64,000 nucleotides of DNA, from positions 3,534,001 through 3,598,000 of the forward strand of contig JAVHKY010000005.1 in NCBI GenBank assembly GCA_035079385.1. Direction: 5' to 3'. Shown here piece after piece: positions 11,880 through 21,101 of this stretch (positions are counted from its first letter, which is position 1; each line of letters starts with the position of its first letter). The notes under the pieces are model-generated. The model worked only from the letters and a program-made list of their open reading frames with translations, ran no database searches and was not told where the DNA came from. Origin of the DNA: Aspidiotus rigidus (taxonomy: Eukaryota > Arthropoda > Insecta > Hemiptera > Diaspididae). A program made the position numbers and the translations under genes.

Positions 11880-12157
11880 TGAAGGGAGAGAAACAATACA
11901 AACCGCAGAAAAATATAAAACGACGAGCGTTTTCGGTTAATAAGCCATCTTCAAGCCCGAAATGAAAGCAACTGACGAACAGAAAAGAAGAGCATGGTAT
12001 TAAGATTGTTCAAACGAGAAATCGCGGTGTGAATCATAAACCAGTTCGATCAGGTCATCTTCCGGAATGTACGAGTTGAATACAGTGATACCGTCGGTGT
12101 TGAGATGACGCTTTATCTCTATATGCTTGAGGGCGATGCGCTTACGATAGGAATTCT
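11880..12157 (-). mobile_element. PLE 3' end fragment, inverted
   Basis: On the minus strand this encodes the last part of a GIY-YIG endonuclease (motifs 'KRHLNTDGITV', 'LIELVYDSH') followed by the PLE 3' untranslated segment with the 'gaagatggcttattaaccga' hairpin near 11923-11950. It abuts a plus-strand PLE segment at 12157/12158 with no spacer, an inverted join. Partial inverted and tandem copies are characteristic of PLE insertions. Confidence 0.85.
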
Positions 12158-12692
12158 GGTCCCCCAGATCTCCTTGGTGAGTTTCTGAGGTATCTCAATT
12201 CCTGGTACCCTTCCATCAAATTTACGTTGGAAATAGGGATATTTTCCATCAACTTTTTGGATTTATCGATCTCTATAATAGACGGTATCCATAAGTTTGG
12301 AATTTACAGGAAACATAGTACGACCGATGTTTTAGTCCACGGTGGTTCGTTCGGTCCTGTTGCTCATAAGATGGCTGCTTTTCACAGCCTAGTTCACAGA
12401 CTGACTCGTATTCCTTTGAGTCAGTCTGCCTTCAAGAAAGAGTTACTCACAATAAAACACCTGGCTAGAGGGAATGGAGTCAATGTCGATGTTGACGCGA
12501 TGGTTCGGAGGAAAGTTACGAGGAGCCTTCTTGATTCCACCACCTCCCTCCCCCGAGACACGATCCGTGATCGCCGTTTGCGTTGGATCAGTCTCCCTTT
12601 CTTGAGGAAGTTCTCCCTCCAATTGGGTCGACTCCTCCGCCCGTTTGGCTTCAGACCCGCGTTTTACAACCCTACCACAGTCAAAGGGTTAA
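12158..12692 (+). mobile_element. PLE internal segment (RT C-terminal part and linker)
   Basis: An open frame runs from the start of this segment and encodes the part of PLE ORF after the YVDD box: 'FLDLSISI', 'TDVLVHGGSF', 'LDSTTSLPRD' and 'PFGFRPAFYNP'. It stops matching the PLE order at the palindrome AAGGGTTAACCCTT (about 12687-12700) and switches to sequence from earlier in the same ORF. This makes it the truncated upstream member of a partial tandem pair. Confidence 0.85.
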
Positions 12693-13088
12693 CCCTTCTT
12701 GTTCCTAACCCTACACCCCTCCCTCTATTACGGGCTGCCCAAAATGCATAAGAACAATACCCCGATGCGACCTTTTGTTTCATTCATCTCCCCTCCCACC
12801 TACCTCCTTACCAAATTCCTGGACCGTTGGTTCAAACATCGCATTGATTTTGAATCTCCCCACTCGATCTTGAATTCGGCCTCATTATCCTGAATGATGT
12901 AAGTCTTCCCCCGGGAACGACCATCTGCTCGCTTGATGTTGTTGGTTTGTTCCCGAATATTCCTAAGACTGCTACTATCCAGCGTGTGGGTGAGCTACTT
13001 GTCAAAGCCAGCATTCCTCACAATGAGTTCCAAGAATTTTTCGATCTCTTGAATCTTTGCTGGTCCCCCGACTATTGTAAATTCGAAC

Positions 13089-13544
13089 CACGGTACATTA
13101 TAGAGGTATTGACACGAACGTATATTAGCCGTGTTTGTTACTGTCGCCTGAGTTGTGTCAGTTGATATAATCTACGCTAGGAGCGTTGCAAGGTATTACT
13201 AAGCATGAAAACTACATGAATACTAGGTAATGTAAATTCATCAATTTTTAAAAATTTGTAGAGGAATCAGGTATTAACCTAAAAATCTGAAACCGGGTAC
13301 GAATAGACAACTCACCATGCTCTACTTATTTAAAAAAAAATTATTTTCTTAGGTGAATTTCTTCACCTTTTACAACCCTCGAAAATTTCGTCAATGTTAG
13401 GGTACCTCCGGTAAGGTTCCAACACAGGTGGGGTGTGGAAGGTATTCAAACGATCGCTGCGAGCGTAGCGGAATTCCGTATGAATTAACACAATTCGTGC
13501 GACAGAAATTTTTCGTTGTGTCAATACCTCTATAATGTACCGTG
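13089..13544. mobile_element. 456-bp MITE with 27-bp TIRs and 8-bp TSD (hAT-type)
   Basis: Terminal inverted repeats at 13089-13115 and 13518-13544 are identical over 27 bp (starting CACGGTACATTA). The 8-mer ATTCGAAC directly flanks both sides (13081-13088 and 13545-13552). The element sits inside the PLE reverse transcriptase, and the PLE frame is continuous across it once one copy of the 8-mer is discounted. Eight-base duplications point to hAT (P and Merlin elements are alternatives). No transposase frame is present, so it is non-autonomous. Confidence 0.9.
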
Positions 13545-13816
13545 ATTCGAACGGAAATTTTCCGAGTTCCCTGATGAAGTAGGGATCCCTATTGGACCAC
13601 CTTTAGGCTCTCTCATCTCCGAAATTTTCATATCTAAGTTTGAACTTGACCTCTTTTCCTTGAACCAGTTGTTACTTCATCATATCTACTACTGGCATAG
13701 GTACGTTGATGACGTTCTATGCACCTGGACTGGTCCCCTAGATCTCCTTGGTGAGTTTTTGAGGTAACTCAATTCCTGGTACTCTTCCATAAAGTTTACT
13801 TGGAAATAGGGGTATT

Positions 13817-14635
13817 AACAGGGAATCTGTTTTATGGGGGGCTTTTTGAGAGAATTGCCGTGCGCCGTGCACCGTCCGCCGTCCAACAAAAAACTTGGAA
13901 AAATTTCGACTCTCGAGCCATATATGATAGGAGGGAGACTTAGAAAAAACGACGGCCTCCGTAACGATGTTAAACGAGGAACGCTGGGAGCCTGTATTAT
14001 GAGTCAAATGGGATTTGGTATTGAAAATTTAAGGAAGCCTAGACCTAGGTAATAAAACTAGTATAAAGATGACGTAGACCTACTACAAGCCTATTATAAT
14101 ATAGTTTGAGAGTCTAAATTTTTCTCAATCTCGAGCTATATATGATAGCTCAAGAGTCGAAATTTTTCCAAGTCCCCCTCCCATCACACATAGCTCGAGA
14201 GTCGAAATTTTTCCAAGTCCCCTCCCCCGTATCATAAATAGCTCGAGAGTCGAAATTTTAACATGGAACCTGTTTTATGGGGGGCTTTTTGAGAAATCTG
14301 CCGTGCCCCGTCCAGCAAAAAACTTGTCGACTCTCGAGCTATATGATGGGGGGGGGGGGAATTGGAAAAATTTCAGCTATCGCGCTATATATGATAGGAG
14401 GGGGACTTGGAAAGATTTCAACTCTTTGCTATCATAAATAGCTCGAGATTCGAGAAAAATTTAGACTCTCAAACTATATTATACTAGGCTTATAGTAGGT
14501 CTAGTCCTTCTTTATACTAGCTTTATCTAGGTCTAGGCTTCCTCGAAGTTTCAATACCAAATCCCATTTGACTCATAAAACAGGTTCCCTGCGTTCCTCG
14601 TTTAATTTTGTTAAGGAAGCCGTCGTTTTTGGATT
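13817..14635. repeat. Family A insertion with definable ends
   Basis: An 819-bp family A unit interrupts PLE copy 2. Comparison with the uninterrupted PLE at 12158-12692 and 32600-32720 fixes the ends: left AACAGGGAATCTGTTTTATG, right ...TTAAGGAAGCCGTCG. About ten PLE bases (ttccatcaac) are missing at the site and no target duplication is seen. The left end and the CATAAAACAGGTTCCCTG word near 14575-14592 are inverted copies of each other. Interior: GC-rich ccgtccgcc run, degenerate 45-bp units, a poly-G run, a second gggctttttgagaaat module and the ctaggtctagg spacer. Confidence 0.85.
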
Positions 14636-15504
14636 TATCGATCTCTATAATAAACGGTATCCATAAGTTTGGAATTTGCAGGAAACATACTACGACCGAT
14701 GTTTTAGTCCACGGAGATTCGTTCTGTCCTGTTGCTCATAAGATGGCTGCCCTTTATAACCTAGTTCACAGACTGGCTCGTATTCCTTTGAGTCAGTCTG
14801 CCTTCAAGAAAGAATTACAATAAAACACCTGGTCAGAGTGAATCGGGTCAATGTCGATGTTGACGTGATGGTTCGCAGGAAAGTTAAGAGGAGTCTTCTT
14901 GATTCCATCACCTCCCTCCCTCGAGACACGATCCGTGATCGCTGTTTGCGTTGGATCAGTCTCCCTTTCCTGGGGAAGTTCTCCCTCCAATTGGGTCGAG
15001 TCCCCCACCCGTTTGGCTTCAGACCCGCGTTTTACAACCCTACCACAGTTAAGGGGTTGTTTGTGAGCTGGAGGACATCATACCCGTTGATGAGAGGAGT
15101 GATGTGTATACGCTGGAATGTAGGGATTATGGAGGCTCTTATATTGGTGAGATCAGCCACCAAATGAAAGTTGGAGTAGCTGAGCACCTGAAGTCTTGGA
15201 ATAAGGGACACTTAGGGGAGTCAGCTTTCACTGATCGTTTAATAAATAGCGGCCACACCTTCCGTGAGGGATCCGAAATGCTCTTCCATAAGGAGAACAC
15301 CTACCGAGCGCATGGCCCTCGAGCAGATAGAGATAATGCGTCATCTCAACACTGATGGCATTACTGTACTCAACTCGTACATTCTGGAAGATGGCCTGAT
15401 CGAACTGGTTTATGATTCACACCGCGATTTCTCGTTTGGACAATCTTAATACCTTGCTCTTCTTTCCTGTTCGTCAGTTGCTCTGCTATTTGCTAGCCTA
15501 GTCG

Positions 15505-15852
15505 CGATTTTGGGGAAAATGGCACCGCAAACGCCTTTTTTTCGATCCGGACTATTTGCGGGGTCTTTAACGATTTCACGGCAAATGACACTGTGAACGC
15601 CTCTTGTCCAATTTTGACTATTTGTGGGACCTTTTGCGATTTTATGGAAAATGACGAATCAATGGCCTCTTTTCCAATTTGGAGCCGCAAATAACACCAT
15701 AAACGCTTGTTTTTTAATCTGTACTATTTGCAATTTTGCGGCAGATGACACCGCAAACGATTGTTTTCCGATTTGGATCATTTGCGGGATCGTTTGCAAT
15801 TTTCTGGCCAATGACATTGAAAGCGCATCTTCTCCAATTAGGACTATTTGTC
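15505..15852. repeat. 66-bp minisatellite
   Basis: Five full or nearly full units and one shortened unit, with starts near 15505, 15571, 15637, 15731 and 15797 (66 bp apart, with one 94-bp step). The unit carries 'cgatttt', 'ggcaaatgacaccgcaaacg', 'tccaattt' and 'actatttgcggga'. It begins where PLE copy 2 ends. Two open frames through it are by-products of the period being a multiple of three. Confidence 0.85.
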
Positions 15853-15949
15853 AGTGTCGTGCTGGGTGGTCGATTACTTTCAAGAATTTTCTCGCGTGTC
15901 CCATAAGACCTTTGCGACCCCGGCTGGCCGGCCGGGCCAGCACGACACT
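15853..15949. repeat. Short inverted repeat, GC-rich
   Basis: AGTGTCGTGCTGG (15853-15865) is matched perfectly by its complement CCAGCACGACACT (15937-15949) across a 71-bp spacer rich in ggccggccgggcc. It could be a tiny foldback element or the end of the 66-bp array. Confidence 0.6.
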
Positions 15950-15991
15950 AATCAACAGTTGCGTTTTTATTGTGTAGAACATCAACCTACG

Positions 15992-17240
15992 ATATTTTAT
16001 TATTTATTATTATTATTATTATTATTTATTTTATTTTATAGTGGTGCCACCTACAGTCCACGGACCAATTACAGGTGACACCACTTTTGAAATTACATAA
16101 TAATTATAAAGATAATAGTAGGCCTAACAGTAATAAGTAAAAATAATAATAATATTAAAACAATAATAATAATCTTGATTATAATAATAATGCCAGTAAT
16201 AGTAATAGTGATAGTAATATTAGAAAAAAAAGAAAAAAAAAAAATTATAATAATAAAAAAAATAGATAAAAATAAATAAAAATAAAAAATAAATAATAAA
16301 AAAAGATAAATAAATAAATAAACAAATAAAAATAATAATAAGATTATAATTAGTAATAATAACATTGAGAATTAGTTGCCAACTGCTCCCTCATCCCCCT
16401 CATGTTATTGAGGACTGCTAACAGAGTAACGACGCTACCCAGTCCCACTGCACACAATATCCACAGCTCTGGCTACTTTTTCAGCGAAAGCTTTCCTCTT
16501 ATCAAAAAAAAATATCAATTGTATCATCTATTGTGACTATTTGGTTGTAAAGACGCAGCGCACGATTGATGGGCGTAAGATTGAAGTGATTTGTGCGGCA
16601 GTGTGTGATGTAAAATAGGTTTTGACTTCTGCTGCGCCTAACTGGAGCATAGAGACCAATCTGACTCAATAGGAATGGGGATTCTGTTTTTGACATTAGT
16701 AGGTCCCTAATAAATAGAATCAGTGACACTTCCCTCCGCACCTCTAGAGTGGTGAGTTCATATCCCAAAACTAATTCCCCGTATGGCACGTCAAGGTCGT
16801 AATTCTGAAAGTCTTTGAAATACAGGTACCTTAAAAATCTTTTTTGAATTCGCTCGATAGCTTTTAGTTGGCCTTTGGCTGTTGGTCCCCATATTATACC
16901 CGCGAAGTCAAGATGTGCCCTCACCAGAGTGAAATATAATACTTTTAATGTAGACGTGTTGTTGAATATTTTGGAGTGTCTCATTATTAACCCTAGATTT
17001 CGTTTGGCATTGTTTACTGAGTTGTTCAATTGCTTATTAAAGACAAGATTATGTTCAACTTGTATGCCCAAGTCCCTAACGTAATCAACATGCTGAAGTA
17101 CCTCCCCCTTAATTTTATAATTTGTGTCAATGAAATTCGTTTTTATTAATTTATTGATAAGACGCTGGCTTGTCAATTGCGAAAACCCTGCTTTTGCGGT
17201 CAAGAAACTTTCACATCGCAAAATAATTATTGTGTTTGGA
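15992..17240 (-). mobile_element. LINE, 5'-truncated, with 3' UTR and A+T tail
   Basis: A minus-strand non-LTR retrotransposon. The coding part (16502-17221) is followed by a 3' UTR with long (TAA)n/(AAT)n-like runs at about 16090-16370, a hairpin-like 'ggtgtcacctg...caggtggcacc' near 16040-16080 and a terminal aataaataataa tail. A similar 3' terminus occurs in the LINEs ending at 31155 and 39062, so these belong to related families. The 5' part, including the endonuclease and the RT catalytic core, is missing. Confidence 0.8.
16502..17221 (-). CDS. LINE reverse transcriptase, C-terminal fragment
   Basis: An uninterrupted 239-codon frame covering the thumb and C-terminal region of a non-LTR reverse transcriptase. 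Visible hallmarks are 'VRDLGIQVEHNLVFNKQL' (the block after the YADD box), 'AKRNLGLIMR', 'LVRAHLDFAGIIWGP' and 'IERIQKRFLRYL', ending 'DIDIFF'-like. It matches block for block the C-terminal half of the LINE at 29246-31155. The clade is probably in the CR1/Jockey range, but I cannot assign it firmly. It has no start of its own: the frame opens at the truncation point. Confidence 0.8.
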   Translation of the reverse strand: MRCESFLTAKAGFSQLTSQRLINKLIKTNFIDTNYKIKGEVLQHVDYVRDLGIQVEHNLVFNKQLNNSVNNAKRNLGLIMRHSKIFNNTSTLKVLYFTLVRAHLDFAGIIWGPTAKGQLKAIERIQKRFLRYLYFKDFQNYDLDVPYGELVLGYELTTLEVRREVSLILFIRDLLMSKTESPFLLSQIGLYAPVRRSRSQNLFYITHCRTNHFNLTPINRALRLYNQIVTIDDTIDIFF

Positions 17241-17689
17241 GAAGGAATATTTTTCTATGATTAGAATAGCGATGATTAACAAGATTGTATAGGTTTAAAT
17301 AGGAGACGTCTCGTCAGTTCGGATATTATGTTAAACTCGGGATCCTCGGGCGTGCCAAGTGCCTTATGCATCTTGTTTACACATTTAAGGAACATCGTTA
17401 GAATTTTAAACAGCGCTATCGAAAAAATTTATGCGTGCGAAAAAAGATGCAGATTCGAACCCCTACAATATATCTGCAGCAAAACGAACAGTTATCTAAC
17501 GGTTCTTCTACATTTGCATTTAAGCCTTAGTCGTAAAAGACGGAGGTAAAAAAAAAAATAAGATTTAGGGCATCGTCAGATTTCGGTTGTAACATAGTAT
17601 TTGAGTGTATTTTTGCAAAAATCTGCTGGAAAACACTGACACGAGAGATAAATTAAACTGTAATGTACCCACTGTGTTTGGAGTATTGT
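17241..17689. other. Unassigned DNA
   Basis: No supported feature. 'gattcgaacccc' near 17453 resembles a reversed tRNA B box but lacks a partner A box. Confidence 0.5.
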
Positions 17690-18000
17690 GTAGTCAACCT
17701 CAGTTAGTTCAGCGCTATCTCAGCGAGAATTATGTCGAAAACGTAAAGCGATTTCATTAGAAAAGAAGCTCTCCGTAGTGAAAGAAATTGAAAATGGTGC
17801 GCGATTAATGTATGGTGGTCGAGATTAATGTTTCACTTTGACAACTGTCTCGTCAATTTGGAAAAATCGCGAGAAACTGACGCATGCTGCCGAACACAAG
17901 AACCATAAGCGCACAAAATTACCTAGGACAGTTCATGTTGAATTTCATATCGTATTAGGAACAAATGAATTTGATCGTGGGAACGAACTAAATCGTAAAA
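17690..18000 (+). pseudogene. CENP-B/Tigger-like transposase N-terminal fragment
   Basis: An ATG at 17732 opens a frame that, after a one-base slip, reads 'KRKAISLEKKLSVVKEIENG', the first helix-turn-helix of the CENP-B N-terminal (pogo/Tigger) DNA-binding domain. After an in-frame stop it continues 'TTVSSIWKNREKL', the end of the same domain. The DDE catalytic region is not visible. The upstream 'gtcaacctcagttagttcag' (about 17693) could be a remnant of a Tigger inverted repeat. A decayed transposon is more likely than a domesticated gene, because both a frameshift and a stop fall inside the domain. Confidence 0.65.
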
Positions 18001-18650
18001 GGAATGGTTGAGAACGGCGAAAAAATGCACAGACCCCAAGTTTATTTCGATATGTGATTTGGTCTCTCATCTCGCGCGTGAGTGGCTTCTCAAATGACGA
18101 GTGGATGTGAACAATTTTTTATTGATGAAAATTTTCTAATAGAATCGTGCAAGTTACGACCTTCTACACCAATTGCACATGATTAAGCACGAAAGTAGAA
18201 ATTCGTTCGTTTTTCGTTGTTAACTGAGGAGTTCCGAAAGATTACATCTGAATTTATTGAAAAAAGAAGAGCTAATCGAAGCAAACGTAGGGATCCTGTT
18301 CTACGGGGAAATTTCGGTTTCGCTGTGAAATAGGAAATTGTCCTGTTCACTACAGGTGCAAAACGATGGAAAGTTTTCACGATTCTCACTGTTTTCAATA
18401 GGATGCATTTTTCTTACCATTCTCCTGATATAAGGGCTGACATTTTTACTAATTTCATGTGAATATTCTGATATCAGAAGATGGGCAGCCAAATTAGATC
18501 TGAGAATTGATTCTCATCGAACGCATCTATATTCGAGTTCTTTGAATCGAATATATGTACACGGACAACTTTACCCGATATAAGTGAGTGGATAATCAAT
18601 GCATCGGAGCGTGTGAACAGCACACTTTTCCGCGAGAGGAAATTCTTAAG
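18001..18650. other. Unassigned DNA
   Basis: No gene, RNA or repeat that I can support. Confidence 0.5.
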
Positions 18651-19066
18651 GCTGGGGGTTGTTTATGAGACTGAAGGACCCCATACCTGTTGATGAGAAG
18701 ATTGGTGTTTACAAGTTGGAATGTGGAGATTGTGGAGGCTTTTGTATTGGTGAGACCAGCCGCCAAATGAAAGTTAGAGTAGCTGAGCACCTGAAGTCTA
18801 GGAAGAAGGGACAGCTTTTGCTGATCATTTAATAAACAGTGGCCACAGCTTCCGCGAGGGATCCGAAAAGCTCCTCCATAAGGTGAATTCCTATCGTAAG
18901 CGCATCGCCCTCGAGCATATAGAGATGAAGCGTCATCTCAACACCGACGGTATCACTGTACTCAACTCGTACATTCCGGAAGATGGCCTGATCGAACTGG
19001 TTTATGATTCACACCGTGATTTCTCGTTTGGACAATCTTAATACCTTGCTCTTCTTTCCTGTTCGT
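18651..19066 (+). mobile_element. PLE 3' fragment (GIY-YIG), copy 3
   Basis: This begins in the linker ('LRLKDPIPV') and covers the GIY-YIG domain: GVYKLECGDCGG near 18693, then 'CIGETSRQMKVRVAEH'. A small deletion follows 'KKGQ', then come 'KRHLNTDGITVLNSYIP' and the stop after 'FSFGQS'. It is close to copy 2. It is cut at 19066 within its 3' UTR by the next PLE. Confidence 0.85.
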
Positions 19067-19775
19067 ATCTACGACCACTCTCCCCCGGGATTCGCACCTT
19101 GATAGTAGGAAACGGTGGATCAGGCTACCGTTCCTGGGCAAGTTTTCTTCGAGTTGAGCCGTGTCCTTCGTCCCTTTGGCTTTCGACCGGCTTTTTACAA
19201 TACAAATACGGTCAAGAACTTATTTGTCAAATTAAAAGACCCCATTCCGACGCTTGAGAGGGGGGTGTTTATAGGGTAGCCTGTGGTGGTTGCCCGAGTG
19301 TTTATATAGATATGACTAGCCGTCAAATCCAAATTAGAGTCGATGAACACAAAAAGGCGTGTATTAAAAGAGAAGAGGGTGAGTCGGTCTCTGCTGACCA
19401 TTTAATCGAAAAAGGGCATAGTTTAAAGAGGGGTCCGAAGTCCTCCTCCATAGGGAAAATTCGCACTTCAAACGAATAGCTCTGGAGGAAATTGAAATTT
19501 TTAGACACCGGAATGATAATGACGGCACCGTGTTGAACAGGTATATTCCTGAAGAGGGATTGATTGAATTAGTATATGAGGATGATTCACATTTTGATGA
19601 CTCGCTGGTTCAGTCATTATCTCCTTCGATGTTACTTGTTCTTGTTAGTGTTGGGTTCAGTTGCTTTCCGTCTCTTGAGAATGGCTGTTTAGCCGAAAGC
19701 GCTCATGTGTTTTCAAATGTTTGCAGTTTTTGCAGTGTTTCTTTCGTTTACTCTTCGGAGTGTACCTTCTAACTC
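19067..19775 (+). mobile_element. PLE 3' fragment of a second subfamily, copy 4
   Basis: It joins copy 3 directly in the same orientation. It encodes 'RPFGFRPAFYN'-like sequence in a shifted frame, then a degenerate GIY-YIG domain and a terminal part ending 'EDDSHFDDSLVQS', which is nearer to the minus-strand copy at 28083-28595 than to copies 2 or 3. The 3' UTR contains 'aatggctgtttagccgaaag' near 19680. At least two frameshifts and a changed GVY/YIG core make it inactive. Confidence 0.8.
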
Positions 19776-19900
19776 CCCCTCCTACCATATATATCATGGG
19801 GGCCTTTGACGTCATAGTTCGATGACGTCATAGATCTCCGTAAAAAGGTTCTCTGCCACCCCTCGTTCAACTCCGTTGAAGAACCCGTGAGTTTGTAAAG
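19776..19900. repeat. Family A related fragment with two CRE-like palindromes
   Basis: 'ccccctcctaccatatata' resembles a 45-bp unit, and 'gttctctgccacccctcgttcaactccgttgaagaac' resembles the family A tail. Between them lie two perfect TGACGTCA palindromes at 19807-19814 and 19823-19830. This octamer is the consensus for CREB/ATF factors; any activity is inference. Confidence 0.55.
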
Positions 19901-20292
19901 TCTTTATCAGGATCCTAGCCGTTTATTGGAAATTTGCGAGTCCAAGTCCGAGTAGACCTCCTCCCCCCCAGATAATTAGCAGGGAATCCTTCACTTAATC
20001 CAGAATAGTTAGCTTTTCATATTATACCAGACCAAGGATGAGAGCAAACGAGCAGACGAGTGAGTCCTGAAAAGCTAGTTAGTTCAATATGCAAAATACT
20101 ATGCTCATATACTAGATGGAGGATAAAAACAAACGAACGGAAGTAGCCTAGCATACATTCGATATAGCGATCCAATCAAGATCAATATATCGATAAAACG
20201 CTCGAAGACGTATACATGATTCAATGATTTTCTATGAAGCGGAGAAATTTGCTCTTCAAAGCTTCAAACTAGACTTAATTAAGCTATACTAG
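19901..20292. repeat. Family C dispersed repeat region
   Basis: Words such as 'ataccagaccaaggatgaga' and 'caaacgagcagacgagtgag' recur in variant form near 31256-31300 and 38570-38625 ('agaccaagaagaggggcga', 'cgaacgagtggagcgagtg'). No coding content is seen. Confidence 0.45.
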
Positions 20293-20665
20293 AAATACGA
20301 TGCAGAATAGAATTGGCACGTGCCGCCTTTGTAAAAATGAAAAAAGTTCTCATATCGCACCACTTGCCACTTGACTTGAGAATCAGAACAATGAAGTGCT
20401 ATGTATGGTCCACATTATTGTACGGAGTGGAGACGTGGTCCTTGAAAGCAGGAACATTGAGCCGGCTGGAAGCCTTTGAGATGTGGTGTTATCGTCGCAT
20501 TATGAAAATACCATGGACGGCAAAGAAGACCAATAATGAAATCATGCAGATGGTAAAAAGAGAAAGAGAACTAATCATGATAATTAAGAGAAGGAAACTG
20601 GAATACTTCAGTCATATGATGAGGGGACCAAAATATACGATACTACAGAATATCATGGGACCAGT
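20293..20665 (+). mobile_element. LINE C-terminal ORF fragment, left part
   Basis: An open frame encodes 'CRIELARAAFVKMKKVL', 'MKCYVWSTLLYGVETWSLKA', 'RLEAFEMWCYRRIMKIPW' and 'RKLEYFSHMMRG'. This is the post-palm C-terminal region of the widespread insect 'endonuclease-reverse transcriptase' LINE proteins. It is cut at 20665 by the end of a Gypsy LTR, and its continuation lies at 22651-22815 beyond the Gypsy element. Confidence 0.85.
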
Positions 20666-21090
20666 TGTGACGTTCTACCAGTCACCGAATATCTCTTGAC
20701 GCCAATAATAAAGAACAATTACGAAAACCGAGCTTTATTACTGGTACCGCAAGTACAACACTTCTAAACACCGTTAAACTGTAACACAATCGCGTTAAAG
20801 AACGAGAACACGTTAACTATCGCTTTAAGATTACAACTGAATCGCTCTATCGGGTTGCTGCCGGCTATTTATAGTCTCACCCTTAATTCCGGAATTCTCG
20901 AGATTTCTTCTAGAACGGCAAACAGGTTATGCAAGAGTCCTTACAATCAATCGAGCACGTTCTAGGTTGTTCAAGCGTATTCGGCGAAGTAGTTAAGCAA
21001 TAAGTACGCTTCCTTGCGGTGTCTGCTATTATTAAAAGTTTAGCGGTATGTGCAAGCTTGGTGCTTGCGCCTTCATAGCAGAACGCCACA
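20666..21090 (-). mobile_element. 3' LTR of a Ty3/Gypsy element
   Basis: On the minus strand it begins TGTGGCGTTCT and ends AGAACGTCACA, so the ends are inverted copies with one mismatch. A purine-rich primer (gaggaggggaaag) lies immediately upstream at 21091-21103, as expected for plus-strand priming of LTR elements. The 425-bp LTR follows the Gypsy integrase frame. Its partner 5' LTR is absent. Confidence 0.85.
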
Positions 21091-21101
21091 CTTTCCCCTC
21101 C

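Larger units (their letters stand above)
12693..15483 (+). mobile_element. PLE copy 2, RT + GIY-YIG, twice interrupted
   Basis: It starts inside the RT fingers ('LLVPNPTP') and runs through 'PMRPFVSF', 'LDRWFK', 'LFPNIPK', 'IPHNE', 'WSPDYCKF', then (after the MITE at 13089-13544) 'PDEVGIPIGPPLGS' and an intact YVDDVL box. Family A DNA at 13817-14635 replaces about ten bases. The element resumes with 'LDLSISI', 'GFRPAFYNP', and the GIY-YIG domain (VYTLEC, SYIGE) near 15100-15150, ending in a stop near 15447 plus a short 3' part. Frameshifts and stops outside the insertions make it non-functional. Relative to the family, the RT catalytic aspartates are retained here but lost in copy 1. Confidence 0.9.

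Noticed and set aside
15493..15977. Two open frames over the 66-bp minisatellite
   Set aside because: The period is a multiple of three; no protein motif.
16093..16365. 90-codon hydrophobic open frame
   Set aside because: Pure A+T low-complexity DNA of a LINE 3' UTR; Leu/Ile/Tyr/Phe content is dictated by composition.
17450..17470. Reversed B-box-like gattcgaacccc
   Set aside because: No A box at a suitable distance and no cloverleaf.
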